A stretch of 64,000 nt of DNA from Pseudophaeomoniella oleicola. Lineage: Eukaryota > Ascomycota > Eurotiomycetes > Phaeomoniellales > Phaeomoniellaceae. Where the stretch lies: positions 277,664-341,663 of the forward strand of contig QWDQ01000024.1 of assembly GCA_003868215.1 (NCBI GenBank), given 5' to 3'. Below, in pieces: positions 48,055 through 59,888 of the stretch (within the stretch, counting starts at the first letter, position 1; the number at the start of each line of letters is the position of its first letter). The notes beneath the pieces were generated by a model, which was not told where the DNA came from, made no database searches, and was given only the letters and a program-made list of their open reading frames with translations. Made by a program: the position numbers and the translations under genes.

Positions 48055-49761
48055 TCAAAGGTAGAAAGAGTCGATGTTTTCAACAAGGAAGTTATATGTG
48101 TCTTGCCTGAAGTCGTCCGATAGAAGCATCCCGTAGGTCGGGTATACATTAAGTAGCTGGTTTGAAGTGCTCCATTGAGGCCAATTCGGGAAGGTACTCG
48201 AGGTACCGTTGTTTGGATCCAAGGTATTGACAAATGACAGGTAGTAAGCATGGAAGCCAGCCGAAGCAAAGTTGGGTAGTATTCCGAAAAACACCTGAAG
48301 AATATCGCCGGCATGAAATGTCCCTAGGATAGGGGTGCCATAGTCGTAAGATGATAAATATGACCAAGAGGGAACATCAGGGTTGACGGAAATGGCAGTA
48401 TTGAGGAAGATTCGACGTGTCAAAGTGAACGTGAGATCACCCAAAATGGCTGCCAGGATCTTGAATTGAGGATACCAGTCATTTAATACACCTGTGCGAA
48501 ATGGTGATCCATCTGAAATATCCGGATACGTAGAGACTAGTTCCTCAATTTGACTAGCAGTAGCATGGTGGAAGAACACCGTTAGTAGATAGTTGACCAT
48601 TTCGACTGTGGTTGTGATATTGGATTGAAATAACGCAAAAATCGTTCCTTCATCTTCCTGGTCGCCCACGATGAATGGCACACGTGCATATTTGCCTTGT
48701 TCCACGAGCAAGTTCGGTGACTGCGTGAGGACGCTACCATCGGGCCGAGGGACATATGACAAGGCAATCGAAGAGTAGCTAAGGAGAGCTGGCACGGAAT
48801 TCGTAGCGTTCAACAGGCTCTCATAGTCGATCTCTCGGAGACATGCCAACGTATCATCTGCTGATGAACATCCTGCATTTTCAACCACGGTATCGTAAAC
48901 GACTTGGCCTTTGGGGCAGTCGACGGGGTCTGCTGGCACTATGCTACCTGAGTTCATAATTGCTCCCCGGAAGAGAGGCTTGCCGTTGTAAGTTGTATCT
49001 CCATCGTAGAGGACCATTTGATCCAAGACCGAAATAGCACCAGCAGACTCGCCCCATATTGTGACCTTCTCTGGATCACCTCCGAACGCCGCAATGTTGT
49101 CCGCGACCCACTGCAGACCTAGCCTTTGGTCCAGCAACCCGAGGTTTGCCGATCCATCAGCAAGGATCTCAGCACCTGGTAGAAAACCAAAGCCACCAAC
49201 TCTGTAGTTCACAGAGACAAAAACAATGGGTTTTCCTTCCGTGACAGACTCACTCACCCAGGTATTCCCATCATACATCGCATTCCAACCTAGTTCGAAA
49301 CCTCCCCCAAATATCCAAAAGAGGACTGGTAATCTGGAGGTGGAATTGGTACCAGAAGGTCTATGGATATTGAGATAAAGGCAGTCCTCTCCTGCGTTGA
49401 GGATTCTTTGGAAAAGTGGCGTATCGAGGAGCAAGCCAATCTCAGATGTCGGGATTGCATCGTTGAGAACAGTACTGGCGAAGAATTGAGGACATGCCTG
49501 TCTATTGGCCGTTGCCTCATATGTCCCAAGAGGTTCAGCCAATGCCTGTGGAGGTTTCAAGCGTAAGGAACCTGTGGGGGGTTGTGCAAATGGTACACCA
49601 GGGAACTGTTCGACATCACCAGGGAGTCCGACAATCGTTGCTTGAGGTGAGGCTATTGTCACAGTTGGAGCAGCGGTAGCCCGCCTGGCCGGAGCCGCCA
49701 AAGCTGCTGTCAAGAAAACAATCGTAATCAATATGAGTGCCATTTTCTGGGAGGGTGTCAT
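48055..49761 (-). CDS. secreted type-B carboxylesterase/lipase
   Basis: Single exon, 568 residues from ATG 49761 (a second in-frame ATG at 49743 gives [16 protein letters not shown], equally good as a signal peptide). The alpha/beta-hydrolase motifs of carboxylesterase family B are present: [30 protein letters not shown], the oxyanion loop [11 protein letters not shown], the nucleophile elbow [12 protein letters not shown], the acid in DQEDEGTIF and the His in LGTFHAGDI. Cys pairs typical of the family occur (ACPQF/EDCLY). Likely an extracellular lipase or esterase; the chain-length preference cannot be told. Several N-glycosylation sites. Confidence 0.92.
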   Translation of the reverse strand: MTPSQKMALILITIVFLTAALAAPARRATAAPTVTIASPQATIVGLPGDVEQFPGVPFAQPPTGSLRLKPPQALAEPLGTYEATANRQACPQFFASTVLNDAIPTSEIGLLLDTPLFQRILNAGEDCLYLNIHRPSGTNSTSRLPVLFWIFGGGFELGWNAMYDGNTWVSESVTEGKPIVFVSVNYRVGGFGFLPGAEILADGSANLGLLDQRLGLQWVADNIAAFGGDPEKVTIWGESAGAISVLDQMVLYDGDTTYNGKPLFRGAIMNSGSIVPADPVDCPKGQVVYDTVVENAGCSSADDTLACLREIDYESLLNATNSVPALLSYSSIALSYVPRPDGSVLTQSPNLLVEQGKYARVPFIVGDQEDEGTIFALFQSNITTTVEMVNYLLTVFFHHATASQIEELVSTYPDISDGSPFRTGVLNDWYPQFKILAAILGDLTFTLTRRIFLNTAISVNPDVPSWSYLSSYDYGTPILGTFHAGDILQVFFGILPNFASAGFHAYYLSFVNTLDPNNGTSSTFPNWPQWSTSNQLLNVYPTYGMLLSDDFRQDTYNFLVENIDSFYL

Positions 49762-51387
49762 TAGACTCACGCAATAGTCGATCTAACACGTATGTCCAAC
49801 ATAACCCGGGACTTCATCCATATATGACCGCTCAGTTGTCACATGGAACCAGAAGAAGGCTCGGACACCTCTGCAGCGAACACAGACGCCGAGGTGCTGT
49901 CGGCTTGGGGCTTGCCGTGAACATCACAAGACCATTCACCAGTTGAAAGCATCCCTTTCACTCATCCCTCTTTTGTCTGGATACCAAAATCGAGTACGCA
50001 CTCCGAGTAGTCTAAAAGCTAGAAGATTGACTATTGCGGCTGATCGGCTGTCTGATACTCAAGGGAGTCGTTGACGCCTCCCTCAACGAGCGATCTCATC
50101 CCGCCTTCGCTAAGACAACGATGAAGCTTCCTCTTCAAAGGGGCAATGCTCCGTATGGTAAGGTGTCTTCTGTGCCTTTTATTTAGTGCAACATGAATCT
50201 GACCGAGGCTATCTTTCAACAACACACCATCACGACAGTATGGAAGTTGAGATCATTGATTGGCGGGGTATGAAAGACCTAGCTTGATGGTGATATCGAA
50301 CGTGCGGGGTTCTTGTCGGATTGAGGGCAACACCCTAGTGTTAGTCTATGCATTCCTCCATTTCTTTGCAGAGATGATACTTGTAAATTGATTGTCAACG
50401 CCGCCATTTCTCAGCTCGGCTCCGCTCGGCAAAGGATATGAAGTCGAACTCCTGCTTTGGCGACAAGTCTCTTACAATATTGACCAACCTTAAAAGGGTA
50501 TAGATGACCGAGAGATGTCGAAATTGAGTTCAGCTACAGCAAGGCCAGAACGATCATCCGACCTGTGAGGACTATACTGGGATCTCCGGAAAAATTCGAC
50601 CTCCTGGCACGATTGGCGAGTGTTGAGTTGTTGGAATTATTCTATTTCTGCCGAGAGTTTGCGGCCCCTGATAGGAGCGAGAAGAATCACTAATTGGATC
50701 GGACTCTGAACGCATACCTCTGGCCCTTCTCAACACAACTCTGGAACCGAGAAGACATATTCTGAAATCGATCGAATCGCAATGGAAGCTCGCTGATACG
50801 TAAGGATCCTTTCTAGTCGGGATATATCTGCCGGGACCTTGTTCCAGGTTCATATATCCGGTATTTTGAAGAAATTCGTTCATAGAGAACGGCGTTTGTC
50901 GCTGTTAACCTCGAGACAAAGCTCGCGTGCTCTCCGCTCGTGAGGCGGGACCGTGTGGACATGGGCGTTGATGTCACAGCAACAACAGCCTGGACCAGCC
51001 ATCATTACCCCCGGAATAGCCAGATTGGACAATAGATACAACTCGAATTCATAACATAGGGAGATCTTGTTCTGTCGTTGATATTGTCACCGTCAACTTC
51101 GTGTGTTGTAGGAGGAAATATTCCCCTTGGGCTATGAGACCCCTAAGCTTCGGTTCCATTCTCCATGGCTTACCGTAATCGATCATGAAACAGGGACCTC
51201 GTCATTCCTAATTAAATACGGATACTCAACAGGTAATTACAATCAAGTTCGACTTACTCTGGAATCTGAGAGGATCAGTCAAGATTGTACTTGTGCGACA
51301 TGTTTTAGCGAATCTACAGCAATGATCCTTACGCCTCTCTCACCTTGATCAAGTTACCCAGCTTTCTCACACCAGTGCGTCCCGAAG
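49762..51387. other. divergent intergenic region
   Basis: 1.6 kb without supported genes. Small frames at 49737-49946, 50031-50225, 50572-50883 and 51127-51348 have no family motifs and no splice structure. Confidence 0.55.
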
Positions 51388-52766
51388 ATGACATGGGACC
51401 AACAATGGCGACAACTGAGCGGATATGGAACTAAGACTCAACGTCAGATTGCCTACATCGTCAGCGCAGTCATCTTTGCTCTATTCGTTATCATCAGCCT
51501 TACCAGATCGACTAACACCTTCTCGAAAACTGCATTAGGGTCTCAGCATCCTCCATCTACCGGCTTCAGCTCGAACCCCAATCCAGCATGGGTATTTGAT
51601 GCGAGGCGAGACGCAAATAATTATGGGTTGACATCGGAACAGTGCGACAGTGCCTTTCCAGGTTTATTCGCAGAGATCGAAAGGGTGGTCGAAAGCCGCA
51701 GGCATAAACCTATCACCAAGAAGGAATTGTCGTCGCGCGACTCATGGCCGCCAGGGACAGTAAGAGTCCTTATCTGGGACCAGCAGGTCTGTACATCTAG
51801 AGCTCGGTTGTCCAGAATGAGGCTGACCAACTATGGTAGATTTACGTGATCGACGCTGTCGAACCAACCTTGCGGAAATCCAGAATCTACACCACCCTTC
51901 ATTCCCTCAATCGTGCGCTCATGGCTGCATCCGACCGCCAACCCCTCCGTAACATCGAGTTCGTTTTCAGCATCGAAGATTGGACCGTTGATCGAGAGCT
52001 ACCTATATGGTCTTATGACCGCAAGCCAGACGATATGAATACGTGGCTTATGCCAGACTTTGGTTTCTATGCTTGGCCCGAACCTGGCATTGGTACATTC
52101 TCCGAGGTCAGAAGGCGTATGCGCGATGTCGAAGATCAGGTGTCTTTTGATGATAAGATTCAGAAGCTTGTCTGGAGAGGTGCAATCGAACCAGCAGTTG
52201 CACCAGTCCTGCGCCAGAACTTGGTTGAAAAGACTACAAATAAGACTTGGGCTGATGTGAAGGTTCTTGTTTGGGAGGCTGAAACCGATGAACAACGCCA
52301 TCGTCTAGATATCGAAGATCACTGCAAATATGCTTTCATTCAACACACCGAAGGAAGGGCATGGTCTGGCCGCCTTAAATATGTTCAAAATTGCGAATCA
52401 GTCATCGTTTCCCACAAGCTTTTCTGGATACAACATCACCAGCATCTCCTAGTCTCTTCTGGGCCATTACAGAATTTTGTACAGGTGGAGAATGACTTCA
52501 GTGATCTTGAAGACAAGATGGAATACCTGGTAGAACATCCCGAGGAGGCACGACGGATTGCGAAGAATAGCGTTGAGAACTTTCGAGATCGATACATCAC
52601 ACCCGCTGCTATTGCCTGCTATTGGAGGAAGATGGTCGAAGCATGGGGTCAGGTCAGTTTCGAACCTGAATTCTATAAAGAAGGGCCTGATGGCCAGAGA
52701 AAATGGCGTGGTGTTCCGTTTGAAAGTTTTGCTATCATGAGAAAACTGGAATGGCAGCCATTCTGA
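51388..52766 (+). CDS. GT90 / CAP10-family glycosyltransferase
   Basis: Join 51388..51786, 51840..52766, 441 residues. A short cytoplasmic tail and one membrane segment (IAYIVSAVIFALFVIISL, about 20-38) make a type II Golgi protein. The lumenal part has the Lipopolysaccharide-modifying/CAP10 signatures: FVFSIEDWTVD, KIQKLVWRGAIEPAVAPVLR, DHCKYAFIQHTEGRAWSGRL, VIVSHKLFWIQHHQHLL and YITPAAIACYWRKM. Cryptococcal members (Cap10, Cxt1) include beta-1,2-xylosyltransferases; the donor and acceptor here are unknown. The 53-nt intron (gtctgt...gtag) is in phase 0 and joins LIWDQQ to IYVIDAVEP. Confidence 0.9.
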
Positions 52767-53213
52767 TATGTACAATACAGGCATAGCGACGGCGTTATGA
52801 TATTCAATACGGTGAGTTCTGTCTTTGAGGATGAAAAAGAATGCAAAGACGAGAGCGAGAACATCTTGTGGAGATACTGAATATATACTGTATACAAGAT
52901 TAAGGGTCTCATGGACTGGGTTCCAAATGTTTCTCGTCTTTGCTGACAAGGTAGACATCATGGCATAGACGAGCGAGGAAGACTACAGCCGGATCGTCAA
53001 TGGAAGGTAAGAGGTTTGAAGCCAAAGCCTATATTATATCAAGTATATGAATGCAAAGGTGAGAGATATGCTCGCAAACTATATTCTACGCTCTTCTGGT
53101 AGCCACACCTTCACTGAATTGCGCAGATGGATCGATCAACCAACTATCCTCTTGAAGTTGTGCATCCACTCTCGGCATCGCCCTTCATTGCCTTCCTCCG
53201 AAACCCAACTCTC
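52767..53213. other. spacer between GT90 gene and AKR pseudogene
   Basis: About 450 bases; no gene recognised. Confidence 0.5.
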
Positions 53214-54008
53214 CTATTTGGTGAGTCCATCTATATCTTCTCGCATATGGTCCTCTCTCTTGGTCCCATTCACGATACATACTCCTGGCAAACCGCCGAT
53301 CAGTAGATAGAGGGCTACCTGTCGAGATACCTCTAACACAGTCGACACACTCCCTACAACATCTTGTGTCAGTAACCACTCGTTACCCTTCAAGATTTTA
53401 TGTGCCTGGAACCGCACCATTGACGCATCTCCGCTTCGTAGGACTCTGTTGCCACGAATCGCTTCTGCACAAATCCTGGCTTCACCGTCGCCTTTTCATA
53501 CAGCTCCTGTAACATCGTAGTGAGACGTTAGAGATGCCCAACTCGCGGATGGTGTGGAGAACATGAGCCGCAAGAGCATCCCAGGCGCGCAAAGTGGTGA
53601 GGAAGTCATCAGGAAAGGGCGAGTGCAGAAGGATTGCATCAAGGTAACTATCTTGGTCGGAAGCGCTGGACGAAAAGCGCAACTGTTTGACAGAGACAGA
53701 CACGGATGTGTTTATCTGATCTTCCAAGGAAGCTGATAACTCGTAAGGACAATTAGATGGGTCCTGGGCCGTCGGTCGGGTGAACTTGGTTTGGATGTAC
53801 AAGTCTTCTCGTGGATGGGCGTTTCGGCGGAAAAGTCACAAATACCTTCACCGACGAGATCTTCCCGATAGTGCTTTGTTTGGCAGGCGGTGTCAATACT
53901 ACGGAATCCTGTCTGTAGAGCAAGTTTAACAAGAGAGCCTGTCCGATCCTTCTTCCAGGCTGTTCCGTATATGAAGGAGGGGCGGTCATCACGAGATATT
54001 GTGGACAT
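53214..54008 (-). pseudogene. aldo/keto reductase pseudogene with several frameshifts
   Basis: Minus-strand remnant of a fungal aldo/keto reductase spread over successive frames. Recognisable pieces in order: MSTISRDDRPSFIYGTAWKK and LALQTGFRSIDTACQTKHYR (NADPH-site and catalytic-Asp region), then in another frame DLYIQTKFTRPTAQDPSNCP, YLDAILLHSPFPD and ELGISNV, then LQELYEKATVKPGFVQ and, in a further frame, LLTQDVVGSVSTV and GVCIVNGTKREDHMREDIDG. Frames change at about 53814, 53517 and 53420, and the segment between the last two is shortened. No plausible intron set repairs all breaks. It has indels rather than C-to-T changes, so decay by RIP is not indicated. It borders an AT-rich island. 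Confidence 0.8.
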
Positions 54009-54084
54009 TTTCCCGGATTACAGTGTAAGGATAATGAAGGTTGATCAACCGATGATGGCCCAAGAGCTGGGAGATATATTATAG

Positions 54085-54660
54085 GGATAGCCCCCAAAAT
54101 TCTCTTTGATAATTCATTTCAACCAAAGATCTAAGCAATATAATTAAAACCAATCGATTTCAATATAAAGATTTGTGTCTTGATATTCAGAGCTGATTTT
54201 CTGAGATTCATGATATAAAATCAAGATTGTTTATTCAGATCCATTTAATATATCAAACAAGCCACTGTCTTGGTATTAATACGTAATTTATACTAGTATT
54301 CTAATTAAAAATCTCAGAATATTAGTATATACTGTTAAGATTCTTAACAGACTTTTTAATATAGGATTTTTTATATTTTTTTATTTAAATCTTTAATAAT
54401 CCTGTAGCTTTAATCATCCCTAATAATATAATCTCGAACAGTAATAATTATACGTTTTTTTTATATTTAATAATAAAGAATAATTAAAGATCTTTGAGAT
54501 ATTATAAATATTTTATATAAAACGGTAATTAAAGCTTTTTAAAACGGTTAAAACGTATATAAATTATTTAATTAGGTAATATTTTTAGTTTTAAAAAAAA
54601 GACTTATAAGTATTAATACGTATTAAAACTCTTAGTAAGTAATTAATCAGAGGGCCAAAA
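54085..54660. repeat. AT-rich, RIP-like island
   Basis: About 575 bases with sharply raised AT content and long A/T runs between genes of normal composition. No open frame of note. It resembles a relic of a transposon mutated by RIP. Boundaries are approximate; no terminal repeats were identified. Confidence 0.65.
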
Positions 54661-54719
54661 TACTAGTACCCCCGTTAATCTGGAAGTGTTGGATCCATTA
54701 TCTAATCATGTCCGAGGCT

Positions 54720-56695
54720 CTAAGCTTTTTCGCTTGGTTTATATGATGCAGCTTGCTCGACGAACTTGCCCATGGTGAAGTTGGTGGTGCCCTCATATAC
54801 CGACAGATTTCGTGATGCTTCTCGGCCTTCACGTTCAATGGCTTTTCTGATCTCCTCAGATCGAGGCTTCACACTGCATCTGAATGGCTGTGGTCGCATG
54901 TTCAGTCCGTTGCTGAGCAACTCGTTAGTGACTGTCCGCTTTGCGACAACTGACACCACTTACGTGTAATTGAATATGTCTACAGGAGTCTCATTCCCGT
55001 TTGCGTCCTTCGGCTTTGCAATATCAAAGGCCCACAGCAGTCTTGCCACAGTCATCCAAGTTCCCTGCTCTGCCAACGCTTGGCCGCTGCACACCCTTCG
55101 ACCCCAGCCAAACGTCATGTACCCACGTTCGTTGGGGAAGGGTCTGTGATTGGCATGTCCGTCGAGAAATCGATAGGGATCGAAGCGGTCTGGGTCCGGG
55201 AAGTCACGTTCGTTCCTGTGGATTGCCCATATGTTACCCTGGATCCAGGTTCCCTCGGGTATCAGCCAGCCGTTGTATACGTCGTCCTGCACGGGAGCAT
55301 GGGGTTGTCCACCAATGATTGCAACACTGCGCCAACGAAACACTTCCTTGACGAAGGCATTCACATATGGTAATTCCGACTGGTCCTCGAGCTGCGGACT
55401 CCGAGTAGGGCCGACGACTCGGTCAAGCTCTTCCCACGCCGGCCTGAGAGTTTCCGGAAAAGCACAGCAGGCCAGCACAAAAGAGATCAGAGTGCTGCTC
55501 GACGTGTCTGCTCCAGCCCCGAAGATGTTACCTACTAGAGCGGATATCTCTATCGGATCAAGATTGTACTTTGGCGCTTGAGAAAAAATGTTTTTGGCAT
55601 ATGCGTCGTCGTGTCCCGGCGTTGAGTTGGTCTCGTCTGCAAGAGCGTAAAAAAAGAGTTGCCCGGCTCTGCTACCTCTCGAACCCATGCCTCTCTTCCA
55701 CGGTGCAAGCTGCGACAGAGCGGTTAGAAAACAGAGCAAATCCAGGCAGTTGGACCATGCTCACCACGTTGGGAAACTTGGCGAGAACTAAAATCATGTC
55801 AGTGGAGACCTCCAAAGACCGTGGATCTCACTCACTCGGGAATGTTTCCATCAGCATCGGGAAGTGCTTCCCAGGTACATTGAGGTCCGCGGCAAGATGC
55901 ATTCTGTCAATGACCTCGGTGATTAGGGGATCCTTATGCGAGGAAACACGTCTGCCGAATCCGATGATAGACACTACACTCGTCGCGTATCGCTCCAGAT
56001 GGCGAACGTAGTCTTCCGGATCTCGTAGCATATCATAAGCTACCAGTCTGCTCTCGTTGTCTTGAAATGAGCGGTACTGCTTCACCTTTTGAATACCGAC
56101 ACCCTGATGCATCAATTTGCGATGAACGCGGAAGCGGTCCCTCTGTTCTGGCGTTCGTGCATACATTGTGACAAGGTTCTTCTGGCCGCTAAAGAGCTCC
56201 CCGAATACAACCATACGAGGTCTGGAGCAATAAATGGCTGCGCGTTTGTCCAGAAGCTCAGACGCCGTACCCGCCTCGCATATCCACATCGTCGGGTTCC
56301 TGATGCACAGTCAGCAGTCAGGTGTGGACCAAGTTTCAGAAAAACTGGCCTTCCAATCCAGAACGTGATGATTGGGGTGTCGTATTCCTTTGCAAGCCTT
56401 TCAAAGTATATCCATGGTTTGACGTCAGGTAAGAGATGAGTATTTCCAATGAGTGGCAAGGGGAATGGTCCTGGCGGCTATAAGTCGATGAGGTCAGTTT
56501 AATGCAATCCCAGTATGCCACGACCACACATTGTCTTACTATTTTGGCTCTGAGACGTAGCATTCGGATATAATCAATCGTTACTATGCCAAAGATTATT
56601 CCCGTGATGACCAGTAGCCATATCAGGGGCGGCAAAGGTGCCAGAGACAAGGACGGTGTTGCGCGGAGGTCGTGAGGCCATTTTTCAAGAAACAT
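54720..56695 (-). CDS. cytochrome P450 monooxygenase
   Basis: Minus-strand join of 56695..56540, 56477..56350, 56299..55836, 55787..55765, 55709..54964 and 54912..54720, 569 residues. Layout: N-terminal membrane anchor (PPLIWLLVITGIIFGIVTI), proline hinge PPGPFPLPLIGN, I-helix GAGADTSSS, ExxR in VKEVFRWR, and haem loop FGWGRRVCSGQALAE whose Cys binds iron. It resembles the CYP families of fungal secondary metabolism and xenobiotic oxidation (O-methylsterigmatocystin-oxidoreductase-like), acting at the ER. Exon 4 is only 23 nt. Intron 2 seems to use a GC donor (56349). It is divergent from an MFS transporter and near an FAD monooxygenase. Confidence 0.92.
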
Positions 56696-57576
56696 ATCTT
56701 CTACAAACAACACGAAAACAATTGTATCAGCCAAAAATGGTCTCTATTTATTTCCCTGGGGAGCTTCTGAGGAGAATAGACGTGCAGCTCTACTTTCTGG
56801 TCTGGTATGATGATATACTTCTCAAGGACAAGAGACCGGAAGGGGCTAAACCGGTTGTTACCCCGTTACCCCACTCCCCAACTTCTACCCCGGATTTTTG
56901 GACGTCACCCTTCGCCGTAAATATCGGGCAGGGATTCTGCAGGTATCATACAGGTTGCCCTTGTCGGCAGTTACTACTATGCCTCAGTTTTGTATCTCTT
57001 GTGGAACTTGCTTCTGCCATGTGATGTTCATTTAGCCAGGAGTACTATCCGTCACACCATCAACATGGTATCGTACAGCTGTAAGGTCAGGCACTCTCCC
57101 CCTCAGCATGGATACTACCCCTCTTTTATCACTTTCGTGCAGATGCCGACCATGCTGGATGTTGGTCGTAGCCAGCTCGACCGAGGAAGATGCGAAACCG
57201 TCGTGAAGCGGTAGGATATAGCATCGGCTATAGCATGGGAAAGCCAGACAAGCAATCTGCTATTGGGGGTCTATCGCTCGCCCCGGAAAGATGTAGTCTT
57301 GGTCGAAAGCACAAATCTTGATCACACATGCAATTCAAAGCTACATGTGCTTGCAGCAATAATAGCAACATTTCAAAACAGCTCAGTTTTCGTATCTGAT
57401 TCTTATTCGAGTATTTCACTCGTGACAATTCTTTCAGCTGCCAAAATCTTTCCTGGTAGCTCGCTTGATCTGTTCAGTCTCCTTCTTTTCATCGTTTTGA
57501 GAAAGTGTCTCCGTCCTTGCACCTCGAAGAGCGGGTTTCAACGACCTATACTGGAAGCACGCATACGACGGCTAAG
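56696..57576. other. bidirectional promoter of P450 and transporter genes
   Basis: 881 bases between divergent starts. A C-rich stretch (about 56850-56895) with several ACCCC/TACCCC words could be a regulator site; not assigned. Confidence 0.5.
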
Positions 57577-59579
57577 ATGGCGACCTACCCCAAAGACAAT
57601 CTAAGAGCCCACTGGAAGTGCCTTGCAGCTTGCACTCTTGTTTCTATGTGTCCTTTCCAATACGGAATTGATTTTGGTATTATCGGTGGGTTGCAAGCTA
57701 TGCCAGGCTTCCTCGAGGTATCACTTCACGAATCGAACGCAAGGCCAAAGTTTTAATCATACACAGGTATTCGGCGAGCGAAATCCGAACTTGGCCATCG
57801 GGTGGAACATCCCGCACGTCCGTCAGCAGCTCATCTCTTCTTTGATGATCTTGGGGGCTTTCATCAGCTCTCTCGCTGCTGGTAAGTGCCCTGTCTCGAA
57901 AACATCATGAAACCTTTTTGACTCCGGAAGGTTTTGTTGCCAAGCTTGTTGGCCGCAAGATCTCGATATGGATCGCCTGTCTCCTGTGCATCGTGGCGAA
58001 TATACTCATGATGACGACTGTGAGCATCGGTGTGCTGTACTTTGCCAGATTTCTCATCGGACTTGCGAATGGAATGTTCTTGACATTTTCGCAGCTCTAT
58101 CTACAGGTAATGCCGATATGCAGTTCGTGCATCTGAGTGATATGCTTACAAGATCAAAGGAGTGCTCACCCCCTAAATATCGAGGCTTGGTCATTGGGTT
58201 ATTCCAATCCTGGACTTCGTTTGGTATGTTCGTGGCGCATGAGCTAGCTTCCCTTGACTGACGATCTGGTCTAGGTACTTTGATAGGCACGATCGTGGAC
58301 AATTTCACTGTCAAATATAGTGGCAAGTCTGCATACGTTGTCCCCTTGGGCATCATCTACATCGTTCCTGGGCTCGTCTCGATTGGTCTGTTCATTGTCC
58401 CGGAGTCTCCCCGATGGCTGATGCTCCACGGCTCAACCGACAAAGCCCGAAACGCACTGTTGTGGTTGAGACCCAACCCCGATACAGTTGAGGGCGAAAT
58501 TACAGAGATCAGAACCGGTATTGAAGCCGAGAAAGCATTAGCAAGCAGTGCTGCTGTTTCCGACTTGTTCAAGAATCCTGTCGACAGACGTCGTGCCTTG
58601 CTTGCCGTAGGTGGTGTCTCGCTGCAGGCCGCATCAGGTACCATGTACATGATCTGTGAGTCTACAATTCTTTCCTTATTCTGCTTTTGCTAACGAGGAA
58701 AAGCGTATGGTACATATTTCTTTGAGATGGCCCATGTTGGGAATGCATTTGAGAATACTTGCATTCTGACCGCTGTCGGCGTCTTTGCTATCCTTGTGAA
58801 CAGCGCACTTATCACACGCTATGGACGCCGAAGGCTTTTCCTTATTTCAGGCATGCTAATATGTGGTGTGACCCAACTCATTATCGCATTGGTCTACCAA
58901 TTTCATCCTGGAACTCAATCTACCGGCAAGGTAAGAATGCTCTATTATATGCTCCCAAGTCTTGTTAACTCCTGTATGAGGTCATCGTGGGTGTGTCTGT
59001 TGTGTACATTATCGGCTACAACGGTATGGTGGCGACGTACTCCTGGCTATGTGCCGGAGAATTTCCGTCTCAGCGCTTGCGATCATATACCTTCGGACTT
59101 GCTGCAGCAGTGGGCTTTCTTGGGGCGTGGTTGGCCACTTTTACTGCTCCGTATTTTATCAACCCAGGTTCTCTCAACTGGGGTAAGCGCATTCAGCCAC
59201 AACGATTAGGATCCTGCTGTTGACATATCTCTCTAGGTCCAAAGTATGGTTACATTTGGACGCCTAGCTGTCTCCTTGGAGCTCTGTGGACTTGGTTATA
59301 CCTTCCGGAGGTTCAGAATCGCAAATTTGAAGAGATCGACGAGATGGTACGCTTTCTAATGTCCTCAAACATTTCAATCTTATCAATGACTAACATCTCT
59401 CCAAGTTTGAGGCCCGGCTCCATGCTCATAAATTCAGGACTTACCAATGTGTTGGACCTATCACCAAAGTGACTCAAGATGAGAAGAAAGAGGACGATGA
59501 CCTTCCTCACGCAAGTCACGAAGAGGTTGTGTGGTCAGATGGCCACGTCGCTGCTGAGATGAGTGTCAACATCGCTTAA
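57577..59579 (+). CDS. MFS sugar transporter-family permease
   Basis: Join 57577..57717, 57767..57881, 57931..58106, 58160..58223, 58275..58655, 58704..58930, 58981..59182, 59237..59346, 59406..59579; 529 residues with about 12 membrane segments. Sugar-porter signatures: PFQYGIDFGIIGGLQAMPGF, KLVGRKISIWIACL (loop 2-3), ARFLIGLANGM, PPKYRGLVIGLFQSWTSFG, VPESPRWLMLHGSTDKA and RYGRRRLFLISG, with WLCAGEFPSQRLRSYTFG and LPEVQNRKFEEIDEMFEARL at the end. This is the hexose/alpha-glucoside/quinate-type branch; the substrate is not readable. All eight introns are GT-AG and in phase. The neighbouring P450 and monooxygenase suggest import of a small molecule they modify. Confidence 0.94.
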
Positions 59580-59888
59580 GTATTTATCGGTGTGAGGTAT
59601 GTGTTGGATGTCTGTGCTAAGACTCTCGTACACCGGCAAGGCTCATGGGATGGATGAGAATGCCTGATTTTGTTTTGGATGCTCATACGTAAACACATCA
59701 TGACCTATCATCTATCATAACTATTCGCTTTGTATGACAGTTGCGTATGTTGTACAAAGATGATCCCAGTAGATGAGTGGAGGTCCGTTCTGACAAAAGT
59801 TGGACTGATCAATTATGTAGAGAACCTCTGAAGGACATGATTACAGTGATACACTATACTGAAAACTCATCTGAACTCTGATAACCGC
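59580..59888. other. convergent spacer
   Basis: 309 bases between converging stops; nothing recognised. Confidence 0.6.

Noticed and set aside
50572-50883. 103-codon frame in the spacer before the GT90 gene
   Set aside because: No motif and no supporting structure; left as intergenic.
53745-53890. An intron repairing the first frameshift of the AKR remnant
   Set aside because: The only phase-correct donor/acceptor pair would give an intron of about 38 nt with no branch site, and it would not repair the later breaks.
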